Made by a program: the position numbers and the translations under genes. Source: Incurvaria masculella (taxonomy: Eukaryota; Arthropoda; Insecta; Lepidoptera; Incurvariidae). Taken from it: a DNA stretch of 64,000 nt. Location of the stretch: the NCBI GenBank assembly GCA_946894095.1, contig OX335656.1, positions 8,013,001 through 8,077,000 on the forward strand, written 5' to 3'. The notes under the pieces were generated by a model, which made no database searches, had not been told where the DNA came from, and was given only the letters and a program-made list of their open reading frames with translations. Below are positions 31,051 through 41,583 of this stretch, piece by piece. Each line of letters opens with the position of its first letter. Positions within the stretch are counted from its first letter, which is position 1.

Positions 31051-31619
31051 TCAATTTGAATCGACACAATGCTTCACCTATCTACTACTAGATGGCGTTG
31101 GTTTCGCATATTGATCCTATGCTAAGGTATTTTGACTGAGATGATGGATTTCTGGTTGCTTCGTTGTTAAGAACTGAAAAGTATTTTCGAAAAAAATAAT
31201 TAAACATAGAAAATAATGTCAGCAATATTTTTTGATGTCACAAAAACCAATTTTCATAAACGAATCTTCGGATATTGATATTTTTGTTTGATTTTATATA
31301 CTTTTAAATATACAAATAAATATCTATAGTGGTTTTCAAATTCTAAATATATTGTCGCAGAATACCTATTATTTATAAAACGTTGACCTTTTTCGTAGGT
31401 TCAGCCCCGGCAGTGGTTCGAATTATCACATTGATATTTTGATATGGAGCAATTATTGCAAGTACTTCCACCGAAATAATCGCGAGCACCGAGTCTGGAC
31501 GCATCGCGACCGTGTGCGCGCGGATCTGTTTACGGGCCCGATGCCAATCCGAACCGGATGCATCGATAATAGCTTTCGGGGAATTTCTATACGCGACCAA
31601 CTCGATTTTTTGCGAAAGT
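31051..31619. other. Spacer upstream of the CpG-rich block
   Basis: AT-rich up to about 31450, then rising GC. No repeat recognised. It may hold distal promoter elements of the gene starting at 31.7-32.2 kb, but no specific site is convincing. Confidence 0.4.
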
Positions 31620-32270
31620 GAAAAATATTTCCGTGGGAGGAGCTGCGCGGGCGCGCCTTTGATGCGGCGCATCCGCTCCGCCCGCTCCCCCGCTCCCCCG
31701 CTCGGCGCGGCGGCCGGCGCGCGCGCACATTCCGCGCCGTCGCGACGACCAGTTCGTGCGCCTGCGCTTACGCGGAAAAGACCCCGACGCGCCGATACAT
31801 TCGGTCCCGATAGCGATCGGCCGCTCCGTCAGCCGGGCGAGCCGCGCGCGCGCCGCCCCGGCCGGTCGGTCGTCGACACTTTTCGCGTTTTCACCGTCGC
31901 GTCCTCGGAACCGGCTCGGGCGCCGCTCGCCCCTCGGTGCGGGCCCGCCCGCCGCCCGCCGCCCGCCTCCGCACGCGGCCGCATGCGTGCGCGGCCTCGC
32001 GACACCGGTGCATCCCTGCGGCGCGGCGGTGGCGGCGGCTCGGGTGGCACTTGTTGCGCGCACGTGGGACGGCGGCGGCGTCGGCGGCGGGGGGGCAGCA
32101 CGTGCTCGGTCGCGCGGCCGGGCGGCGCCGGCCGGCAGTACCGCAGCGGCGGCCGAGCAGAGCGCACCGCTCCACCCGCGCCGCAGGGATGCTCCGCTAG
32201 GCCGACGAGCATGCGGGCCGCGCCGCTGCTGGCGCTGCTCGTGTTCGCGCGCGCGACCGCAGGTGAGCCG
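31620..32270 (+). promoter_or_regulatory. CpG-rich promoter and 5' UTR region
   Basis: The most GC- and CpG-rich 650 bp of the window, in an AT-rich setting. No TATA box is evident. CCAGTT at 31749-31754 resembles an arthropod initiator, and AGACC at 31779-31783 is a DPE-like match one base off the ideal spacing; both are weak. The block ends at the first-exon donor (32263). Long frames cross it in all six phases because stop codons are rare in such sequence; I do not treat those as genes. Confidence 0.6.
32211..32262 (+). CDS. Candidate first coding exon with a signal peptide
   Basis: ATG at 32211 (A at position -3) encodes MRAAPLLALLVFARATA plus one base of the next codon, followed by CAG|GTGAGC, a near-consensus splice donor at 32263. 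The peptide has the basic start, hydrophobic core and small residues (ATA) of a cleavable signal peptide. Phase-1 introns right after the leader are typical of secreted or receptor proteins. The gene cannot be identified from the leader alone, and I found no downstream exon in the remaining 31 kb of + strand. The frame is also open upstream of this ATG, so the start is inferred from the leader. Confidence 0.55.
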
Positions 32271-32530
32271 CCGCCGCCCCTCCGTACCTGCCCCACAGAA
32301 CATATATAGGATTACATCCAGTAGCTCAACTCCATACAAAGTCCCGATTTCGTGCACCTACACAGGCACTCTAAGCCAGTTTTGCGGTGCTGAAATGGTC
32401 GTTCGAAGCCATATTTTTAAAATAAACAGAACCAGCAGTGCTCCGCCAATATACATGTAACAACCTTACATGTTAACATATATGTAACAACCCCGACACT
32501 CGAAGGTATTTATCTCAAAAATCGGCCGAG
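32271..32530 (+). other. Start of the presumed first intron
   Basis: AT-richer sequence after the donor at 32263. ACCTTACATGTTAACATATATGTAACAACC is a local imperfect duplication of ATGTAACAACC (32455-32465 and 32482-32492). No exon is seen. Confidence 0.4.
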
Positions 32531-32935
32531 TTGAGCTACTGCTGTGGCCCCGGTCGCCCAGCTATATATCTACTGTGCCTGCACTCTATTCGCCCTCCCG
32601 CCGCGCTGCACCGCTGCATCTCGCGATGCCGCCTCGTTCCGCGCTCCTTATCGCGATCCACCTAGCCGGCTCTAACGCAACAGCAGCGCAGTCACCGGAG
32701 CGCGGCGAGTGCATGTGCAAAGCCCTGCACTCGCCGTGTTCATTCACTCGGATAAAACGAAAGAAAAATCTCTCTCCGTCTAGACGCGCCGCCGCCTCCC
32801 CCGCTCGGCAGCCGCTGGCTCGCCTCGTAAACAAAATTATGCGGTTTTTTTATGAAAGTGCATCGCGACCGCTATTGTTCATGATTGCACTGGAAATGCA
32901 CCTCCCAGCCGCTTCGACAGTGAGCTCCGTGTAGA
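32531..32935. other. Second GC-rich block after the candidate first exon
   Basis: About 400 bp of raised GC with TATATAT at 32562-32570. A 119-codon frame (32575-32934) is open by composition, without a recognised domain. It could be an alternative promoter or first exon, or an intronic enhancer island. Confidence 0.3.
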
Positions 32936-33273
32936 GTTTTATCAAATTTACCAATACATACATATATTCTCTAAAAAAACCACATTACACCACACAGTAA
33001 CATCTTTCTTGCAAGTATTGTTAGTTTTATCGTAACCGAATTTAACCTACCCCAATAAAAAGTTCACTATATCGCGATAAGCGCTAGATGAGATGCGGAT
33101 GAAACTGCGACTCAAGTAATTGTATTTTTCGTTTCGTTATGCACACGAATTAAGAACTTTCTGCTTTTTGAACTGCATGCAACCACTGCATTTTCCACCA
33201 GGAAAGGAAACACTTTGAAAGCCTAGATAATGACTAAAATATTGACCTAGCAAATAAAAGTGATGAAAGTACT
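32936..33273. other. No feature recognised
   Basis: AT-rich, no repeat or coding signal that I can name. Confidence 0.4.
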
Positions 33274-34287
33274 GTAGCCCTACCATGAGTTTTGGTGATG
33301 TTCACTTCGATCAACGTTAACGAAATTTTTGTATGGGGAAAATTGCAGCGCCTCTAGCGTACGATCTTATTACTAAAAACGGCACTACGAGTTCATATTC
33401 ACGCTCGTTGTCGAGCATCACGAACGTTATCGAACGACGACGCGATACGGTTGTATGAAAAACGGTACCATGAGTGTACATTTTGACAGTTCAACGTGAT
33501 CACTTCGATAACGTTATTCGAATTTCTTTTCACTAGTCATATCTTGGGTGAAAGGACGATCGAACACACATTTTAGTGCCAAGGATGAAAAACCAAGCGT
33601 ATTTCATGTCAATTTCTGAATTCAATATTGTACACTACAACTCTACGTAAAAAATACTATTCGGAATACGCTTCTTCAAACCTGTTTCAGGAATTAATTT
33701 ATTTAAAAAATAATAATTTATGTAGGTGTTTTTTTATGCAAAGAAAGTAAAGCATTCAAAAAATAACCTGTATCGGTAATCAATAAGAAAAATATAACAA
33801 TTATAATTGCATCCAAGAAAACCAAAGTTAAACATTGACAAAACATTTGCGCGAAATGGGTAACTAGGTATATGATGTTATTTACAGACAGATGGTACGC
33901 CCTACGAGTCACGATTATTGTCTCGCTCCGCCCGCCGCCGGCAAAGTATCGGTCAACAAATATCGTCACAAAATATCGGCTGCCAACAATCGACGGTTTG
34001 TGGTATGTTTTTACTAGTAAACTTAGCAAATTTATACTCAATTTATAATAGTGCGGTCCTATTTTATCTCATGCGAAAGAAGATACGGACACTGTTAATC
34101 ACGGCCTACTCACTATCTTCCATTATATCTTGTCTCTGGTCGAACGCAACGTTCATCGAGCGTTCGATAAGCGATCCGTCGGTGAATAAAGTAACCCATG
34201 GTAGCGACTGTAACGCTGTTCGATCTCGTTCGTGAACATTCGATGATATTTTTCGTTCGTTCGATAGAAAACTCATGGTAGGGCTAC
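33274..34287. mobile_element. 1-kb TIR element (GTAGCCCTACCATGAG ends)
   Basis: Starts GTAGCCCTACCATGAGTTTT at 33274 and ends with its exact inverse at 34268-34287. No transposase is readable inside; the frames at 33718-34235 are not recognisable. The inner ends also carry related ATCGAACG motifs (33429 and 34200 areas). A relative ending CTCATGGTAAGGGTAC is at about 53755-53785. Superfamily unknown. Confidence 0.75.
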
Positions 34288-34306
34288 TGTAATGGGTATG
34301 TCATAG

Positions 34307-34832
34307 TATATTGTTTATTGTTTATTCATCATCCATAGACAGTACACTGCACTTCGTTCGGGGAAATCCCAGCGAAGAAGAACTGGAAAGAAACTCCGCT
34401 GGTTTTTTTTTCAACGTCCACTTAGTCTAAATTTACAAACGTATTATATTTAGACTCACAGATAAACACGCTAAATTAATATGAATTGACGAGAATCAAC
34501 AATTCATGTCATATGCAACAGTTAATGACAAATATCAGTTTATTAGTAAAGACCATGCTCGCCATCTAGCATGTTGAGAATTGGAGCAAGCCAGTCCCCA
34601 CAAACAGCACCCGTTCACGAGCATCACGCCGGGCACAGCCATCGCCTCTATCAACCATATTTTAGGGAAAGAGGAGACCCGAACCCAGCGTCGCCGCAAG
34701 TAGGGACCTTAAAGCGATGCACTACTCCAGTGGCAACATGAAAAAGTTGTGAAAGCCGCTCTGTACGATTTAGTTTTAATCGAGGTTTTAATACGATTAT
34801 TTCTGTCATGAACTACTACAGTGACCTGTAAA
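34307..34832 (+). repeat. Unclassified interspersed repeat, copy 2
   Basis: Best copy of the family at 665-1160. It starts TTTATTCATCATCCATAGAC, a start shared with the RTE-bearing copy at 58850-59335. About 40 bp near 34755-34795 are absent from copy 1. Confidence 0.65.
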
Positions 34833-35479
34833 GGGATCATTAGTTTCACTTGGGGTCAGTTTTTCGTAATTATATGATTATCGCGGTCCGTTTGGTAGAC
34901 AAGACGAAGTCCTAACTAAGGCCAATTCTAATCGACTTCGTTAAAAGTAAAATATTAAACATAAATATGTTTGTCAATGTCAATGAAAAAATAGAATGAA
35001 GCGAAATATGAATATTATTTTATGAATTAATTAACGAAAAAGGTAATGTTTTGCTTTGAACTGTATATTAGAAGTTTGTAATAAAGTTGGTGCAAGTTCT
35101 TTCCATTATACCCTGGAGATTTTCATCGGTAAGTCGAAATCGAAATACATTTTTGATAAGGTTCATCTAAAAAATGCTGCATCACAAATATATGCCGAGC
35201 CAAATATACTACAAAGTTTCTTTAGTCTAGCTATTCATTACCACACAGACATTTTATCCAAAACTCTTCGCAAGAAATTTTAATATTTTGGTGTTTTATA
35301 ACAGAGTTTTCCTGGAAATCGATCATTTTCACCTGGAGAGTGGCTTTTGTACTCCCGAACAAGCTGTCATTTGCCTTGTAGTTTTAGGGTTAGGTCATTG
35401 ATATGTTAAAAGTATCCGATATGAATCTGATTGAATGATTTGAAAGAAAGCGATGGATGGATACATTTTATTTTTCGCT
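34833..35479. other. No gene recognised
   Basis: A frame at 35056-35283 (Ser/Lys/Tyr/Ile-rich, 75 codons, first Met not at an ATG) and the hAT-like end that follows could belong to one decayed DNA transposon. I cannot show this. Confidence 0.35.
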
Positions 35480-35566
35480 TAGGAAACTGTTAGTTAAAGG
35501 TCCGCACAAAATAGGTTGGCGGTCCGCATCCGGACCGCGGTCCGCCATTTGGTGACCCCTGTATAG
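35480..35566 (+). mobile_element. Probable hAT-type transposon end
   Basis: GGTCCGCACAAAATAGG, GGCGGTCCGCATCCGGACC and CCATTTGGTGACCCCTG. The inverse of the last block, CAGGGGTCACCAAATGG, is the kind of terminus I know from hAT-family nonautonomous elements. The partner end was not found. Confidence 0.45.
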
Positions 35567-36412
35567 TCTTACTCCATTAACGTTTCTTAATTGTTTTAAT
35601 GTACAATGGAACACAGACCCAACTTACCAAACTTGAACTTGCAGGTTAACGATTAACGAAAATTAACGATTTTTTTAACGATCTGCCTAAAATATTTTTT
35701 TCGTAATAGATTCTTTAAATAATGTTCGTATGTAACGTTAAAAGTTTTATCGGAAGTCAACCAATTTTGTCTGTTTATCTTTTGCTTGAGCCATTTCCGG
35801 TAACTTTGGTCCGTTGCCCACTGTATATTACATTAATATTCCTTTTATATTAGTACATATATTAATGATTTATTTTCGGTATGTTATTTATTTTCAACAC
35901 CCTTATTTTTCCCTTTGCTTTGCACCAAACTAATATGTTAAAACCATTGACTTATAAATAATTGGTTAAAACGCTCCCGACCCCATAAGGTAGAAAATTC
36001 TTTCTGCATTATTTAACATCTTCATTCATTCGGCACGAGTGTACCTAATGCTAACTTAATCCCAGTATTTATGACATTGGTAATAAGTACCTAATAATAG
36101 GATATATATGAGAAAATTGTGATATCACGCATTTGCTTAAAGCTACAAGCGAAAAATGTGCTACGTACGTAATTCCACAACATTACAACTTCAAAACTCC
36201 TTCTCTTTGTCAACCTGATCGTAGATTTTACCAGCACGTTATTTTATACTATTTAAGGAAAGTTAAAGTATACATCAGCACCATGTGTCAAAACAAATCA
36301 CTGTGCAGTATGTAAGTTTCCCTTGGTAGATTACAGATCATTAGACAACAGACCCAGTCCAATTCGATATGGTCCAGATAACCTTCCTGGTTGATAAACA
36401 CATGCAGCTTCC
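35567..36412. other. AT-rich region
   Basis: No repeat or coding sequence recognised. AATTAACGATTAACG-type short repeats lie near 35645-35680. Confidence 0.4.
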
Positions 36413-36538
36413 TAAGGCTGGAGTGCACCATCTCTGGTCATGGCTAATGTTATTGTTAAATGTTAGCAGTCTTCCTCCTTTTTACGTCTTAAGACGTAAC
36501 AATAACATTTACCGTAACCAGATATGATGCACTCCAGC
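36413..36538. mobile_element. Short MITE (GGCTGGAGTGCA ends)
   Basis: Starts GGCTGGAGTGCACCATCTCT and ends with the inverse ATGATGCACTCCAGCC; the inner parts AATGTTATTGTTAAATGTTA and ACGTCTTAAGACGT also pair. A half-copy lies at 63485-63590. Confidence 0.8.
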
Positions 36539-36868
36539 CTAATGTATATACGCTTTAATCAATATTTAAGTCAACTTAAACACTCACGCATATCATTTCA
36601 AACAAAATCACAGTTAATTTATATTTACTTAAAAAAATACTACCATGTTTATCTATTGTTTTATGTGTTTTAAAGTATTTTGTTTTTTCCTTTCTTCATT
36701 TTACATACATAAGTAAGAAGATATCTTATTTTCTTATAAAAAAAACGTTTATTAGACTTGTCACTGAATGTTCGCTTTTCGCATGTTTGTCTATTGCTGA
36801 AAGTGCATTCAGGCTAAATGTTAATGTATTCTTTCTTATAGGAATGTTGGAGCTTTAGTAGAAGAACA

Positions 36869-37070
36869 AAAAAACCGGCCAAGTGCGTGTCGGACTCGCA
36901 CACGAAGGGTTCCGTACAATCATACAAGATTGAACACAAAACAATCACGTCTTTTGTATAATGGCCCCATTTCATTTTTATTACTTTTAAATTTTACCTG
37001 TTATTGTGGCAAAATAAATACTGTGTACAAAATGTACTGTGAAAATTTCAGCAGCCTACATGACAAGGAA
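36869..37070 (+). mobile_element. GTCY-family MITE, copy 5, truncated
   Basis: ACCGGCCAAGTGCGTGTCGG followed by the family body, broken off after GTGAAAATTTCAGCAGCC. No tetranucleotide array remains. Confidence 0.8.
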
Positions 37071-37499
37071 ATCACTTTATAATATCATCATCGATTACCT
37101 TATTAAAATAGCTTTTTTAATAATATAATAAATGCTTAAAATGCTTTAAAAACAAATCGAAAAAAAAAACTATCTTTCACCCTAGAAACTTTTCTCTAAT
37201 CGTTGTACGTATTAAAAAACTGCTAAAATCCTTATTAAACTAAATACATATGTGATTTACCATCGTATTGAATGATTTTCCGTGTTTTTCATCGAGTTAG
37301 AATAGCCGTGAAATAATAGGAAAGTCGTGACATGGCACCCAGTTCCTATGTAGTACAATGACAGAAAGCGTTTGCAAGTTTTTAATTCTTCGAAGATATG
37401 TTTACATATATGCGTGTAAATATTAAATGATCTTTAGTGCGATTTGTAATAACAGATGATTTATTTATACTGTCTGCCTCCATATCTACCTTGACCTTT
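37071..37499. other. AT-rich spacer with SINE scrap
   Basis: No gene seen. A SINE tail fragment at 37258-37365 (CATCGTATTGAATGATTTTC, TCGTGACATGGCACCCAG) is the only named feature. Confidence 0.5.
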
Positions 37500-37588
37500 C
37501 TACATTTCAAAGGTTGGCAGGTAGAGAATGTCCTTGGACATTAAGCCCGCCTTTTGTAACCATTGTTGAAACTTTATTATTTATAATA
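37500..37588 (+). repeat. LINE 3' tail
   Basis: AAGGTTGGCAGGTAGAGAAT, GGACATTAAGCCCGCC and TTTGTAACCATTGTTG, then AT-rich. It resembles the tail at 23590-23700. Confidence 0.5.
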
Positions 37589-37589
37589 T

Positions 37590-38933
37590 ACTAGCAGCCC
37601 GTCCCGGCTTTGCACGGGCATAATATAATTGAAAAAATATTATTTTGACACAATTATACACAAATAAACCCCTTATTACGTAGAGTTCCTAAAAAAAGAG
37701 CATATACCTACGTTTAAATATTTGAAATAATAATAACAAATTTTGTGAATATATTTTTTTGTATTTTTTTCTTTTTTGTATTTTTTACTTTTATGTATTT
37801 TTCATACTATTAATTATTGTAAAAAGGTCATAACCACAAAACAAAGCCATTAAATAAATGATTTAATGAGTTAAAGCCAGGAAGTAAACATTATTTGATG
37901 TTGTTTAATTTTTCACTAAATAATTAGCTTAACTGTTATTATGATACTTTTGAGATTACCGCGGTCGTTAGACATGTTTGAAAAATGTTACGGCTTTTGA
38001 GAATGTCTTTGGAGAATGTATCTTCCTGCCGCTTGAAAAGCCGTAATATTTTTCAAACATGTTTAACTGTTATTAGCTACCTACAACTACTACTGTAACC
38101 TACAACTAAAAAGTGTTTAATCGAAAATCGTAAAAACTCTTTAAGTCACTTATTTATTAGGATAACTAAATGTATGTACAACATATGTATATTAATGGGT
38201 CTAGTTCTGAAAAGAACTTTTTGAATGCGTTTAGTTACCTACTGAACTAATTATCATGAAGCGACAAAATATTATCAAGCGACAATTTCTTAAATTCCGC
38301 ACACAGCTGCTGCGTAGGGAGCCCACTGACGCCCCTCCCGTACCTCTGAGTGACGCCTACAAACTCTAAAACGCATAGTTGGCCAAGCGGAGTTTTTTCT
38401 AATTTTTAAACTCATGATATCTTTCGAATGAAAAGTCCGAATCGAATAATTCAAAAAGTAATAGAAAGGTATTAAAACAGTCTTAAATAATAATGTATTT
38501 ATTTTGATAAGGATTAATATCTAGGTACAAATAAAACGCCTTTTCTAGCGGCGGTATTTAATTTTTTTTTTTAAATAAATGCACACTTATTGTGACATAA
38601 CTATAATAGTTAGATGTATGCTGTCGCGACATTTCTTGTAGATAATAATGTGTTCTATAAAATTGTAGTACATCATTTTGTTCTAGCGTGAATAGTTTTC
38701 GCAGCGCACGCGATGTAAGGAACATTCTTGGCATTTTTTTTGCACCTTGGGTTACGTTATCGGAGTTTTGGTAAGGAACCCTAATTTTTTTAAGATAAAA
38801 CATAGCCTATGTCCGTCGGATAGACTGTAGCTTTTCAACGGTGAAATATTTTTTCAAATCCGTTCAGTAGTTTCAGAGCCTATTCGGTTCAAATAAACAA
38901 TCAAACCTTTCCTCTTTATATAATAGTATAGAT
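37590..38933 (+). mobile_element. ACTAGCAGCCCGTCCCGGC element
   Basis: About 1.34 kb. It starts ACTAGCAGCCCGTCCCGGCT and ends CCTCTTTATATAATAGTATA. The last 130 bp (AAAACATAGCCTATGTCCG, TCCGTTCAGTAGTTTCAGAG) are very familiar from abundant nonautonomous lepidopteran elements variously called Helitron- or LINE-derived. An internal inverted pair of 27 bp (37972-37998 and 38036-38062) may be a nested foldback. The frame at 38558-38803 is incidental. Confidence 0.7.
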
Positions 38934-39084
38934 TTGCTTAACATTTGAACACTCCCAAGTAATATGACGACACTGTTTTGTTCCCAAATATTGTTATTAA
39001 AATGTATGACTGCCTGGAAGTCTGTTACCCCGACTTTATCATTAATGTCAGGAGATAAATAAATATCATTTTATTTAATTGAGT

Positions 39085-39427
39085 TGCAGGATCCATCTAA
39101 TAAATAATATAAATGGGAAAGTTTGTAATAATGGATGGATGGATGGATGGATGTTTGTTACTCTTTCACGTAAAAACTACTGAATGGATTCTAATGAAAC
39201 TTTACAATAATATAGCTTATACATCAGAATAACACATAGGCTACAATTTATGTGCCCATGGACTTTAGAACTTTCACGGGGCTGCGAAAACGATGCCGGT
39301 AGCGATACTTCACACTAGGGGGAGCGGGGCCGGGGGCGGTGGCGGGGAGCGGCGGCGGGGGGAGGGCAGACGTCGTGACTGTTTGGTGTCCGTTTGGCGA
39401 ATTTTCAAGGCACTAGCGATTTGTAAA
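39085..39427 (-). mobile_element. GGATGG-tract element, copy 1 (joined to ACTAGCTGCGG element)
   Basis: The reverse of 61008-61445: shared blocks are CTAGTGCCTTGAAAATTC, a G/C-rich tract, GGGGCTGCGAAAACGATGCC, and a (GGAT)n end. It abuts the ACTAGCTGCGG element copy at 39428 without a gap, so the two may be a single longer element or a chimera. Confidence 0.65.
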
Positions 39428-40220
39428 ACTTAGTACATGTACATTTAACTACCCGGGAATTAGGATTGGCTAAATAGAATTCAGTTCCGCTTACGCTAAG
39501 ATGGGGCTGTCATACAAACTGCAATGCTATGCACGGCTCGGCTTTGCGGCGGCAGCGCTTACTTTTACTGAAGTACGGCTTGGTATTTCCTGCAACTTTA
39601 GGACTACTTGGCATCACGCTAAATCGCCGGAGGAGCGACCAACAGAATAAAATCCTTGAGAACCAATTACTCGATTTAGATGTGCATTGTATCTACGTCT
39701 AGCCTGATTCTACTAAAAACTTATAGATTACATAATATAACGCTTCATTACCAGAAGGGTAAGTAGTGAGTCTTAAAGTCTTATAACATGCGAACCACTT
39801 AACTGATTTATATGCGTATTTTATCAATGTATAGCATCTCTGGGAGCAGTCAGGTTCGAGATGGGTTACTGTTTTCGATGTTGAGGCTGGCTGTGGGTTG
39901 GAGTCCACGCAAAACTTACCTACGTTACACGTTACTTACTAGGTAAGCAATGTAGCAGTGAAAGTGCAGAAAGGTTCTCGCGCCAATTTTTTTTTTTTAA
40001 ATAGCCACCAAACGTCAACGAAGCTCTAAATGGGAATTATTGGATGTTTCTCATTAAATCATGCTATTTCGGCTCGAACGATCTTGATTAAATTTGGTAC
40101 ATGGATACATTGTCCTGGACCAGTTTGACCCTATTTTGGACCAGTCATGTGGGCTACTTTTTATCCATGAGATAATTTAGCCGACACTAACCCGAGCGGA
40201 GCCGGGTACCGCAGCTAGTA
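39428..40220 (-). mobile_element. ACTAGCTGCGGTACCC element, copy 2 (reverse)
   Basis: The start GCCGGGTACCGCAGCTAGT is at 40203-40220 on the + strand. It contains the same blocks as 29841-30851, including the 5S/SINE-B-like module at about 39858-39905, but lacks the usual 3' end and joins the element at 39085-39427. Confidence 0.7.
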
Positions 40221-40459
40221 TTTACAATACATACTAAAAATATGTATGTTTGTTTAACAAAGTAACCTGCCCATGTCGTGTCGGGGTAAGCGATATTCAA
40301 ACACCGAAAGGTTTACCAGGTACCTGGAACATACCAGTTCGCGCCCAGTTGACAGTATTACCAAAGATATAATAAGATATAATGGCGCTACTGAAGACAA
40401 AAATTCACAAATTTCGAAACGTCAAAGCACATTTTCGTTTGCTATTGATCCATATTTAA

Positions 40460-40848
40460 AAAACAGGCCAATTGCGAGTCGGACTCGCACGCGAAGGGTT
40501 CCGTACCTTAGTACAAGATTTAACACATAAAAATCACGTTTTCTCTGTTCCCTTTATTTATTATTATAATTTTTTACCTATTTGTTGTTATAGGGGCAAA
40601 ATCAATACATACTCTGTGAACATTTCAGCTACCTACCTATTACGGTTCATGAGATACAGCCCTGTGACGGACGGACGGACGGACGGACGGACGGACGGAC
40701 GGACGGACGGACGGACGGACGGACGGACGGACGGACGGACGGACGGACGGACGGATGGACGGATGGACGGATGGACGGACGGAGGGACGGACAGCGGAGG
40801 CTTAGTAATAGGGTTTCGTTGGCACCATTTGGATACGGCACCCTAAAA
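40460..40848 (+). mobile_element. (GGAC)n-bearing MITE, copy 6, with the longest array
   Basis: Complete copy: AATTGCGAGTCGGACTCGC near 40470, AAGGGTTCCGTACC near 40493, the array at 40666-40793 and TACGGCACCCTAAAAA at 40833-40848. The array holds about 32 tetranucleotide units, mostly GGAC with GGAT variants near its right end. The frame 40472-40846 that translates the array is not a gene. Confidence 0.9.
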
Positions 40849-40859
40849 AGTGACTCGGC

Positions 40860-41162
40860 CGACTTTCAGTTCAACTGTGATCCCTCGCCCGAAGGAGCCT
40901 ATCCGATCGAATTCGCGCCCGAGCTACGACTGTTTTGACTAGCTAGAGTATTTTGGACGCCGTCAGTGGTGCGCCCACCAGCTGCTGCCTTAGGTCCCCG
41001 ACGTGGTGGTCGGACTCGCCGGGACCGTCCTGGAGAATAGGGAGTGGACATCGACCACGTGGCACTCGCACTGAGCTTACCATGAGGCGGCAAAACCTAC
41101 TTGGCTATGGTCCCCACTGGCGTTTCGACGTTGATGCGATCTCCCTTTGCGTGTAACCTCGT
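40860..41162. other. GC-moderate segment, unknown
   Basis: About 300 bp of balanced composition between a MITE and a SINE. The block CTGGAGAATAGGGAGT near 41031 recurs inverted near 42632, so it is probably part of a repeat. No gene is called from the frames on either strand. Confidence 0.35.
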
Positions 41163-41523
41163 CAGACTCGGTACCCCAGTGGCGCGACGCCTTGCGATTC
41201 GATAATCTTGGTGAAACACCTCTAAGCGCGGTTAGGTTCTGGATGGGTAACCATTTTCGACCGTTGATGCTGGCCATAATTCGGATTCCATGTAAAACTG
41301 AAGTGCTTACTTACTAGGTGGTAGGGTTAATCCCGCCCAGGTGTGTACCATCGCATTGAATGAACGATGGTCGAAATAGTCCGTGTTTTCCATCCCGTTT
41401 GATGTAGCTGAGCAATATAAGAAAGGTCGTGGCATGGCGGCACCAGTTCCCTTGTAGTGTGTTAGGCTAATATATGACGGCCAGTTTGGTATTAGCCATC
41501 CATGTCCAGTTACACAAAAAAAA
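41163..41523 (+). mobile_element. SINE family B (5S-like head), full-length copy
   Basis: The head differs from family A: ACCCCAGTGGCGCGACGCC, TTGCGATTCGATAATC, then AAGCGCGGTTAGGTTCTGG and ATGGGTAACC. The last two blocks resemble box C of insect 5S rRNA (GCGCGGTTAGTACTTGG, ATGGGTGACC) as I remember it. From CATGTAAAACTG on, the tail is the same as in family A and ends GTATTAGCCATCCATG, TCCAGTTAC and an A run. Other copies: 51615, 57341 and 61614; tails at 20150 and 44487. Confidence 0.8.
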
Positions 41524-41583
41524 CCTCACGGTTGGATATTGAGAGCGCTGTAGGTTGGCGGCAGGAGTGGGCAACGTCTATTC

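Noticed and set aside
31512..32460. Several 150-265-codon frames on both strands in the CpG-rich block.
   Set aside because: Stop codons are rare in such GC-rich DNA and all phases are open. Only the short leader with its donor is supported.
40472..40846. 124-codon frame with a long TDGR repeat.
   Set aside because: It translates the MITE and its tetranucleotide array.
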